A stretch of DNA of 8,741 nt, taken from NCBI GenBank assembly GCA_027062145.1, contig JAMOTX010000001.1, positions 1 to 8,741 of the forward strand, read 5' to 3'. Position 1 is the first letter of the stretch. The number at the start of each line of letters is the position of its first letter. This document shows positions 1-6,687 of this stretch, piece by piece. This DNA is from Candidatus Altimarinota bacterium. GTDB lineage: Bacteria > Patescibacteriota > Gracilibacteria > BD1-5 > UBA6164. A program made the translations under genes and the position numbers. A model generated the notes under the pieces. It was given only the letters and a program-made list of their open reading frames with translations. It was not told where the DNA came from and did no database searches.

Positions 1-106
1 CAGCTTCGATTTGAGTAGTACTATTTGCAGATACTCCTGTAGAGAAAATCCCTGAAACAAGAGCAACCAATGCAATAGTAGCAGTAGTCTTTTTGAATAA
101 ATTCAT
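1..106 (-). CDS. Exported protein, N-terminal fragment with signal peptide
   Basis: Only the first 35 codons are inside the window; the gene continues past the left edge. The start is the ATG at 104-106. The product begins MNLFKKT, followed by a hydrophobic stretch (IALVALVSGIFSTG) and then VSA-NSTT. This is a standard Sec signal peptide with a likely signal peptidase I cut after VSA, near residue 27, so the mature protein should be secreted or surface-anchored. The visible mature part (NSTTQIEA) is too short to assign a family. An S-layer or SLH-type surface protein is a guess only. Glycines seen here are GGG and GGA, and no UGA occurs. It lies 65 bases downstream of the glycosyltransferase on the same strand, behind a terminator-like hairpin, so it is probably transcribed separately. 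No ribosome binding site is visible. Confidence 0.7.
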   Translation of the reverse strand, partial: MNLFKKTTATIALVALVSGIFSTGVSANSTTQIEA

Positions 107-120
107 AAATATAAGTTTAT

Positions 121-158
121 AAATAAAAATAAATTATATCACTCTTATAAGCGATATA
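121..158 (-). terminator. Terminator-like hairpin after the glycosyltransferase gene
   Basis: On the minus strand a 10-bp stem (TATATCGCTT / GAGTGATATA) closes an ATAA loop at 135-158 and is followed by a U-rich tract down to 121. Two of the pairs are G-U in the minus-strand RNA and would be A-C mismatches in a plus-strand RNA, so the hairpin belongs to the minus strand. It sits 13 bases past the glycosyltransferase stop. A TATAAT sequence at 133-138 overlaps the stem and could instead be the -10 element of the exported-protein gene; the sequence alone does not decide. Confidence 0.5.
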
Positions 159-171
159 AAAATATAAAGTA

Positions 172-1185
172 TTAAAGTATTTTTGAAAGTTGATTTTTAA
201 AAGTTTCGATTGAAAAACTTTTAGCAGTTTTTAAAGATTCTTTTCAAAGCTTTTTTTCTAGAGATGAATTAGATAAAATATCAAATGATCTATTTATAAA
301 TTCTGAATCAGAATCTACTAAAAATCAATTAACATTATTTTTAACTATTTCTTTTGCTCAAGAAAGGTTATAAGATATAACAGGAACTCAAATAGACATT
401 GATTCGATAATGACAAGTCAAAATGAATCTATCTTTGAAGGAAATAAAAATAAGTTAGATTGTTCTAGGCTTTCTATAATCTGAGTTATATCTACCTTTC
501 ATAATAAAATAATATTTTTATCACTTTCATATTTGTTTTTGTATTTAAGTAATTCTTTTCATTCTCATCAAATTTTCAAAATAAGGTTTGGAACTTTGTT
601 TTTCAAATCATCATAAGTATTAAAAATCATTTCTAAATTTTTACCACTCACCCATCTACCATAAGTAAATATAGTTTTCTGAGTAAGTGATTTTTTATTT
701 TCGCCGTTATGATTTAAAAACTTGTCATCCAAAACTGGATACAGTATTTTTGAATCTACCTTATATATATCTTTTACAGAATCTTGTAAATACTTACTAT
801 TAGTAATTACAGAATCAATACTTTTAATAATACATTTTTCTAAAAATCTTTTTAACTTTACATAAACGTTTGTGCTTTGACTATAATACCAAGGATAATG
901 ATGATGCCACCAAATAAGTTTTGCTTTGCTTCAGAATATTTTTTTTGAAAATACTCATACAAAATGCATAGGTGAATTTCATATAATAATGTAATCACAT
1001 TTTCTAATAGCATAAGCTATTTTGATAAAACTAATTAACTTAGATTTATTAAATGAAAATGAATATAGATTAACATTATTATTATTTTGAAGAAAAGATG
1101 ATAAATAAATCATCATACTAGAAGCTCATCATTTCTTATCAAGATAAGGATGAAGAACTGCCATATTTTTATTAGCTGGTATCAT
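172..1185 (-). CDS. GT4-family glycosyltransferase (GT-B fold)
   Basis: A 337-residue protein when UGA is read as glycine. It should transfer a sugar from a nucleotide-sugar donor to a surface glycan or lipid-linked acceptor; donor and acceptor cannot be told from sequence. The N-terminal half has the early loop HPYLDKKGGASS (about residues 12-23) and WWHHHYPWYY (about 92-101), then ITNSKYL. The C-terminal donor-binding half has TYGRWVSGKN (174-183), LKIGGEG (203-209), IILLGKV, and FPSKIDSFGLVIIESMSIG (248-266), followed by GAKEIV and NGFLV. The usual E-x7-E pair is D-x7-E here (IDSFGLVIIE). Many of the motif glycines are UGA. There is no membrane segment, so it is probably cytoplasmic or peripheral. 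I chose the ATG at 1185 because it leaves room for the first beta strand before AVLHPY; the ATG at 1164 is the alternative. The frame stays open upstream to 1264 but has no ATG, GTG or TTG there. Confidence 0.88.
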
Positions 1186-1190
1186 AATAT

Positions 1191-1486
1191 TTTGGTTATA
1201 GCAAAATACAAAGGTTAAAGCCTTAACCCAAAAGTTGTTTACAACTCCGGGAAATAATAATTAAAAACTTTTAATTACTAGTTCCCAAGGTCATAAAACA
1301 ACCTTTGCAGTTAAAAACTTAAAGATTAATTTCTTTGTTTTGTCCTGTATAAAGGACTTATTCGGATCATGTTAAAGATCAAAACTTAGAACACAGTTAT
1401 AATAGTCTTTTATTAGTTTAAAGTCAAACCTGCAGAGACCTGTTTCACACAATCTTCACATAACTTTTGTGTGAAGATTTTGTTTA
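1191..1486 (+). ncRNA. Candidate structured non-coding RNA, family unknown
   Basis: No plausible protein gene lies here, yet about 29% of bases are G or C (hand count), roughly double the true spacers at 109-171 and 6606-6687. The stretch is packed with complementary arms. Local stems are GGTTAA/TTAACC (1213-1228), AGTTG-TTTA-CAACT (1233-1246), GGGAA/TTCCC enclosing TAATTAAA/TTTAATTA (1249-1286), GTCCT/AGGAC (1342-1357) and GATC/GATC (1365-1380). GTTTTG/CAAAAC (1337-1385) encloses the last two. Long-range matches are CAAAGGTT (1209-1216) with AACCTTTG (1300-1307), and AGGTC (1288-1292) with GACCT (1437-1441). The plus strand is chosen because the terminator at the right end has its U-tract only in that direction. 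The 5' end is approximate. A weak -10-like CATAAT at 1183-1188 would give a start near 1194; an exact TATAAT at 1398-1403 could make a shorter RNA. I found no RNase P, tmRNA, SRP or riboswitch signature. A minus-strand leader of the glycosyltransferase is a less likely alternative. Confidence 0.55.
1451..1485 (+). terminator. Rho-independent terminator ending the candidate RNA
   Basis: A perfect 10-bp stem, AATCTTCACA (1451-1460) with TGTGAAGATT (1470-1479), closes a 9-base loop. On the plus strand it is followed by TTGTTT, continuing the stem's terminal TT. Reading the minus strand, the bases after the stem are GTGTGAAACA, with no U-tract, so the terminator works for plus-strand transcription. 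No plus-strand protein gene lies upstream, which is the main argument for an RNA gene at 1191-1486. Confidence 0.65.
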
Positions 1487-1500
1487 CAAAATACGATATA

Positions 1501-1550
1501 AAAAAGTCAAAAAAAATAGTATATCCTTATTTTAAAGAATATACTATTTT
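1501..1550 (-). terminator. Strong terminator of the pilus operon
   Basis: Just past the pilC stop, the minus-strand RNA can form a stem of about 16 bp: AAAATAGTATAT with ATATACTATTTT (1513-1524 and 1539-1550), extended by TCTT/AAGG around a TAAAAT loop. A T-rich tail follows (TTTTTTTTGACTTTTTT on the minus strand). One extension pair is G-U in the minus RNA and would be an A-C mismatch on the plus strand, supporting minus-strand use. It closes the operon that begins at 6605. Confidence 0.8.
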
Positions 1551-1568
1551 TAAAGAATATACTATTTT
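1533..1568. repeat. Perfect 18-bp tandem duplication at the pilC terminator
   Basis: TAAAGAATATACTATTTT occurs twice head to tail, at 1533-1550 and 1551-1568. The left copy forms the upstream arm of the operon terminator. The right copy runs to the pilC stop codon, sharing its last base with it, so the terminator's 5' arm has a spare copy that could pair in its place. Confidence 0.9.
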
Positions 1569-2731
1569 TAATCAGCTACAGTATCTGCTAGATTCATAAT
1601 TGGTTGCATTATTGCCATAGCAATAAATCAAACTATTACAGCTAATGTTACAATAATAAATGGTTCTAATAGCTTATTTAGAACTCAAATGGTATTATCT
1701 ACCTCATCATCGTAAAAGTCAGCAATTTTTAATATAGTCTGATCAAGTTTGGCAGTTTGTTCTCATACTTGAATCATTTGAACCATCATTTCAGGAAATA
1801 ATTTATCACCATCTAATGATTCCCACATTTTAATTCATGATCATATATCTTCTGCTAAAAGTAATAATCTTTGCTTATATACTTCATTTCAAACAGCTGT
1901 CGATGTAATTTTTAGACTCTCAACAACAGATACTCAAGAAGAAGTTAATCAAGAAAATACTCTCGCAAATTTTGATAATATTAATTTTCTAGTAATTCAT
2001 CAAAACACAGGCACTTTCATAACTATATTATCATACATATATTTACCATCCGGTGTTTTTCTCCATAATTTTATAAATATATAAAATATAACACCTATAA
2101 CTATAAATAATAACCAATAATCTCTAAATATATCAGAAGTAGCCATTAATGCCTTAGTAGAAGCTGGTAAAACAGATTTATCGTCAAATATATCTAATAG
2201 CTTAGGTACAATCATAGTCATCATAACTCATATAACACCTATAACTACAACTATAATAAACATTGGATACATCATTGCTGATTTGATTTTTCAGTTTAAT
2301 GATTCAACTTTCTCTATTTGTTCAGCCAAGTCATTCAACACATTATTTAATTGTCCTGTTTTTTCTCATGATTTTATTATTCACATTTCAGCCTCAGTAA
2401 AACTAGATGGAAACATTTCTAAACATTCAGAAAGATTTTTTCACTCTTTTAATTCAGAACTAAATCTTCATAATATAGCCTTAAAAACTTGATTTTTTTC
2501 TTGTTTTTCAAGTACTTGCATTGATTTAACAAGTGTCATTCAAGCATTCGTCATTGTAGACAAAAGACGATAGAAAATTACTTTTTCTTTAGTTTTTACA
2601 GACTGCAAAGAAACAACGTAATTGTTTAATGTATCCATAAAATTCCCCTTTAAAACAGGATCTTTTGCATTATGGACATTATTGCCATTTTCATCTTTTT
2701 TGCTGTCATCTAATATTAAAAAATCTGCCAT
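1568..2731 (-). CDS. pilC: Type IV pilus inner-membrane platform protein PilC (GspF family)
   Basis: A 387-residue protein once UGA is read as glycine, close to the usual length of about 400. PilC is the polytopic platform in the cytoplasmic membrane on which the PilB ATPase acts to add pilin subunits. Both GspF domains are visible. The first (about residues 50-150) has STMTNAGMTLVKSMQVLE and IKSGEKTGQLNNVL. The second (about 245-350) has FARVFSGLTSSGVSVVESL, MVQMIQVGEQTAKLD and ADFYDDEVDN. Membrane segments are MYPMFIIVVVIGVIGVMMT (about 154-172), YWLLFIVIGVIFYIFI (205-220) and PFIIVTLAVIVGFIAMAI (357-374). Conserved family glycines (SSGV, VGEQT, VIVGF) are UGA codons, which is part of the evidence for code 25. 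It starts 21 bases after the pilB stop, is the last gene of the operon, and ends at a strong terminator. The leader is A/T-rich without a Shine-Dalgarno sequence. Confidence 0.95.
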
Positions 2732-2752
2732 AGCTTTATATTATAATTAAAA

Positions 2753-4015
2753 TTATCAATTTTGAGTTTTTGCAACTCTATATACTTCTTCTAAACTAGT
2801 TAATCAATTTAACGCTTTCATAATACCATCTTGTTCTAATGAAATCATTCAATCTTTAATTGCTTGATTGTTAATATTAAAAGCTGATGCACCTGAAAGT
2901 ATCATTGCTTTTACTCATGGTGTAATTTCTAATACCTCATATAATCAAACTCTTCATTTATAACCTAAATTTTCACACTTATCACAACCAACTGGTTTAT
3001 AAAAAACTGGACTTTTAAGTTTATCTCAAATTCTTCTTTCTAATTCTTCTTTACTAGTTGTATTTATCGCATTCTTTATATTATCTAATGTATCTTTACC
3101 TATTTCAGTTGGAGTCATTGGTTTTTTACAGGTACATAATTTTTTAATAAGTCTTTGTGCTATAATAATATTAACTGATGCTGGTATTAAAAATGGTTGT
3201 ACTCACATATTAATAATTCTGGTAATTGTTTCAGCAGCATTATTTGTATGGATTGTAGACAAAACTAAATGTCATGTCAAAGATGCTTCAATGGCTATAT
3301 CAACCGTTTCTTTATCTCTCATTTCTCATACCATTATTATATCTGGATCCTGTCTAAGTGCAGTTCTTAATCAATATGCAAAAGTATATCCTATCGCTGG
3401 CTTTACTTGAGATTGACTAATACCATCTACTTGGTTTTCAACTGGGTCTTCAAGAGTCATAATATTCACATTGATTTTATTTAAATCAGTTAATGCAGAA
3501 TAAAGAGTAGTTGATTTACCTGATCAAGTTGGTCAAGAGGTTAATATTACACCATTAGGTAAAGCTAAAGCTTTTTTAATTAAATCAAAGTTTTGTCATT
3601 CTATTCATAGTTCATTTAAAGTAGGTATTGTTTTAGATTTATCTACGATTCTCATTACTATTTTTTCTCAATGAACAGTAGGTAAAGTCGAAACTCTCAG
3701 ATCTAATGATTTTCATTCAATGGTAGTACTTATTCTACCATCTTGAGGAATACGTGATTCATCTATTTTCAGATCAGACATTATCTTAAATCTAGCTACA
3801 ATTCAACTATGTAAAAAGTTTTGATATTCTAATATTTCTCTTAGTTCACCATCTAATCTATACCTTAGTCTAACATATGAAGTTAAAGGCTCTACATGTA
3901 CATCTGAAGATCATCAAAGAACCGCGGCTAATATTATATAGTCACATACTTCTTGTATATTATCTCATTTATATACTAAATCTTTTAATTTAGTAACAGC
4001 CTCTTTATAATTCAT
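2753..4015 (-). CDS. pilB: Type IV pilus assembly ATPase PilB (GspE/PulE family), short form
   Basis: A 420-residue secretion ATPase that should form a hexamer at the cytoplasmic face and power pilus extension through PilC. In order: an N2 domain with [10 protein letters not shown] (34-43) and [10 protein letters not shown] (51-60); Walker A GPTGSGKSTT (161-170); Asp box LEDPVE (188-193); Walker B DIIMVGEMRD (225-234); His box [15 protein letters not shown] (249-263); and a zinc-type CxC (294-296) plus CxxC (344-347) before GRVGLYEVLEI. The first two Walker A glycines and the GE glycine are UGA, the third is GGT. By hand count about 21 of 32 glycines are UGA. It is shorter than typical PilB (about 560) because the N1 domain is missing; the protein starts almost directly at N2. 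The start ATG at 4015 lies 18 bases after the upstream stop. PilT is less likely given the zinc motif, the N2 sequence and the pilC neighbour. Confidence 0.95.
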
Positions 4016-4033
4016 TATTAATTTATTAGTATA

Positions 4034-5272
4034 CTATTTACAAATTTTACTATATTTATCGCAAAGTGGAGTTATTATTTCATTAACATTTAATGCCTTT
4101 TTATAGATAAGTTCTAGGTTTTTATTAGATTTTAATTCCTTTCAAATTCAAACAACTCTTAGATTTACATTTTTTAATAAATTTTGATATTTTTTTAATT
4201 TTATTAATTCAATTCATTTAACTTTTCAACTTGAAATTGTCTTATTTACATATCAATATAATAATTTAAAATTTAATGTAATTTTATTAATTGAATCTAC
4301 AACTCTATACTTAGGTAATCATTTAACATAAAATAATAAATTTACTTTAATTTCAAAATGGTCATTTCATTGTGATCCTTTAATAAAATCTATAAATTTT
4401 GTTTCATTTCTAGATAAATAAGAACTATCTAAGTATTCTGGCATAGATATATTATTTATATCTATAATTTGATGTTCAAATATATTATAATCTACAGTAT
4501 ATTTATCACCTGATAATACTTTAACAAACCCATTTGTAGATAAGAAAGCACTATCTTCATTGATTATAATTTCATTATTTAAGGTTTTAATTGTTCATAC
4601 TTTTTCTATGAAATACAGAAAATTTATTATATTTTTCTTAGTTCATTCTAAGTTTAAACTCAATGGAATTGAATAAATATTTGAATCCATACTATTTCAA
4701 ACTCATGTAGAAATTACATATTCATCTAATATTTGAACATTTCAAATACCTAAAGATGCCTTAGAGCTCAGGTTAAAAGAATCAATAATAGACTCAATAT
4801 AATTTATAAATTCAAAATCAGTTAAACTTTTTTCTCATATATTAATATTATTCTCTGAATAAGTAGGTAAAATATTAACAATTTGTTTTTCATTTTCTGA
4901 AATTAATTTTTCATTTTCAGGACTTTTAATTTCTTTAGTTTTCTTTTCAATAAATTTTTTAAAAGTAGCTTCATTTTTATTCATTAAATGTTCTTCATAA
5001 AAACTTTTGGTCATATTTTTTAATACAACTTTGTATTCATCAGAAGCTTCTGCTGAATCAGTAATACTTTTAAATTCATTATAACTTAATCATTTAGATT
5101 CAATTTCTACTATATCATTGTAAATATCTTTAGTTAAAACTTTTTTTTCTTCTATTTCATTTAGAGATTCTACTGTAGATATTGAAAAGAATAAGATTAC
5201 ACCAAATAATAATACAAAATAGAATACAAATCATATAATTATACTATTTTTTTCTCTTGCTGATTTTTTCAT
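4034..5272 (-). CDS. PilO-like type IV pilus assembly protein, extended
   Basis: A 412-residue bitopic membrane protein: a short basic cytoplasmic start (MKKSAREKN), one membrane helix (about residues 11-32, IIIGFVFYFVLLFGVILFF), then a charged helical or coiled-coil stretch (about 35-140) and an external domain. Residues about 200-238 (IYSIPLSLNLEGTKKNIINF, then LYFIEKVGTIKTLNNEIII) follow the pattern of the PilO ferredoxin-like domain, which in other bacteria joins PilN and PilM in the alignment complex linking the motor to the rest of the machine. PilO is usually about 200 residues; the extra C-terminal 170 (LPKYRVVDSINKITLNFKLL, a basic tail and two cysteines in TPLCDKYSKICK) match nothing I recognise. 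Its position directly before pilB, one base after the previous stop, supports the role. UGA encodes many of its glycines. The PilO assignment rests on topology, one stretch of sequence and context. Confidence 0.65.
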
Positions 5273-5273
5273 A

Positions 5274-6605
5274 CTATTTTATATTATATTTTAAGTTTAA
5301 ATTAAATGATGTTTTATTCGTAAATCCAGTTTTAACTCATATAACACTGTTAGATTTAAATATTTTTTGTCTATTAATTATAGTAAATTGTTTTGATTCT
5401 AAAGTAATATAATTCAAAAAACTATTTGCTATAGATACTGAAGTTCATTTAACTAATGAATCAGCATCATTTTTTCAATTAAATCATCTTATTCATTTTT
5501 CATATCATGCTGAATAAGCTACGCAATCCATACTTAAAGTTTTAGTTTTTTCAGTTATAGTAATAGACCTACATTGAATTTTTTCTTTATCTACTTTATC
5601 AAATTCAGTTTTTAAATTATCAAATTCTTCTAATATTTTTAATATTTTTAATTTACTAGATGTTTTATCTTTTAAAAATACAACATCTTTAGTCTTAGTA
5701 AAATTTTCTATTTTATATAAACTTTGTAAAATATTCAAAATATCAGCAATTTGATCTTTTTTCGTATTTTCTAATTTAAATTCATAATCACTTTTTAATG
5801 TAGATATAGATGTACAAAAATTTCAATTGTAATGTATATTATCTAAAAGTAATGTACAAAATGGTTCTAATACTTGATTATCTTTTTTTTCAATAAATAC
5901 TTTATTTTGAACAAATATATATCAATAAGTAATACTTACACCTAATAAACTTAATATAAACAAAACCTGCATAATGCTTCTAGCTTTATCTACATAATAA
6001 AAAATATCTTTATCTCTTTCTTTTTTAATCTGATCAATTTCATCTATTAAGTTATCATCTTGATTGAAATCATCAAATATATTAGATTCATTATTTTCTA
6101 TATCAGTTTCATCTTCCTCATCATCAGTTAGAACTTTATCTTTTTTCTTAAACAAATCTCAAAAAAATCATTTTTTATTTCAATTTGTATCTCATTCTCA
6201 AATTTCTCATGCTAAATCAAATTCTTCTATTTTATCAGTTCATTCGTTTTCATCAACTATTTTATCTTTTTTCTTAAATAAATTTCAAAAAAATGATTTT
6301 TTTTCTGATTCTTCAGTGATTTCTTCTATTTCTGATTCAAATCATTTATCTTCAATAACAGGAGTATTCTCCTCAGTCAATAAAGGTTTTACAACTTTTT
6401 TAATTTCTTCTTTTCTTTCTGGAATATCAATAATTATATCTGTTTTTTCAGTATCAATAAAAATATCCTCTTCTGTTTTCATAGGAGATTCTTCTACTTT
6501 TTTATTATCTATATCTGCTACTAAAGGTTCTACAATAGTATCATCATCGTAAATATTAAGTAAATCTTCATTATTAATATCTGTATTTTTGTCAGCCATA
6601 TCCAT
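5274..6605 (-). CDS. Acidic single-pass membrane protein, first gene of the pilus operon
   Basis: I do not recognise this 443-residue protein by family. Residues 1-200 are cytoplasmic, very rich in Asp and Glu and probably disordered, interrupted by two copies of a basic aromatic motif, KSFFGNLFKKKDK (103-115) and KGFFGDLFKKKDK (145-157). A membrane helix follows (about 209-231, SIMQVLFILSLLGVSITYGYIFV), then an external domain of about 210 residues with a helical middle (281-340), four cysteines (250, 264, 345, 361) and a beta-rich end. Its place before the PilO-like gene and its topology suggest a PilN-like or linker role in the alignment complex, but the usual PilN start (INLLP) is absent. 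The ATG at 6605 is the first start; the ATG at 6599 would remove only two residues. It is preceded by a spacer with a TATAAT and has no Shine-Dalgarno sequence. Three apparently separate minus-strand fragments in this interval join into this one frame when UGA is read as glycine. Confidence 0.75.
6135..6302. repeat. Two 42-bp near-identical in-gene repeats encoding FFG-LFKKK motifs
   Basis: Copies at 6135-6176 and 6261-6302 are offset by 126 bp (42 codons) and differ at 3 of 42 positions by my alignment. They encode the two basic motifs of the acidic membrane protein. One difference turns a UGA glycine into a UCA serine (KGFFG versus KSFFG); the other two give D/N and a silent change. This looks like a fairly recent internal duplication or strong constraint. 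Confidence 0.85.
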
Positions 6606-6644
6606 TAATTATAAAATAACTAACAAAATAATAACATACTTAAA

Positions 6645-6650
6645 ATTATA
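6645..6650 (-). promoter_or_regulatory. Possible -10 element for the pilus operon
   Basis: The 82-base spacer between the helicase stop and the first pilus gene contains an exact TATAAT on the minus strand at 6645-6650, which would place transcription start near 6638 and give a leader of about 33 bases. No good -35 is seen. In sequence this A/T-rich the match may be chance, and the operon could also be reached by read-through from the helicase gene, because no convincing terminator separates them. Confidence 0.3.
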
Positions 6651-6687
6651 AAACAAAAATAAAGACTTTACATAAAGACAAAAATAT

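Noticed and set aside
1191..1486. RNase P RNA, tmRNA or SRP RNA
   Set aside because: None of the core conserved stretches of these RNAs is visible on either strand. A very divergent member cannot be fully excluded without covariance-model searches.
2283..2492. Plus-strand open frame of 69 codons
   Set aside because: It lies antisense to the conserved first domain of pilC and resembles nothing.
2753..4015. UGA as tryptophan (mycoplasma-type code 4)
   Set aside because: UGA occupies Walker A and other invariant glycine sites, and UGG is used at tryptophan sites such as WWHHHYPWYY and FWEGID.
6064..6552. A 162-codon plus-strand open frame, very rich in serine and phenylalanine
   Set aside because: It is the mirror of the Asp/Glu/Lys-rich coding region of the minus-strand membrane protein; its composition is what antisense of GAA, GAT and AAA codons gives, and it has no domain, start signal or neighbours on that strand.
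1568..6605. Pilus genes as a decaying pseudogene cluster full of stop codons
   Set aside because: All interrupting codons are UGA, they fall on conserved glycines, frames are otherwise unbroken, and UAA/UAG occur only at the ends.
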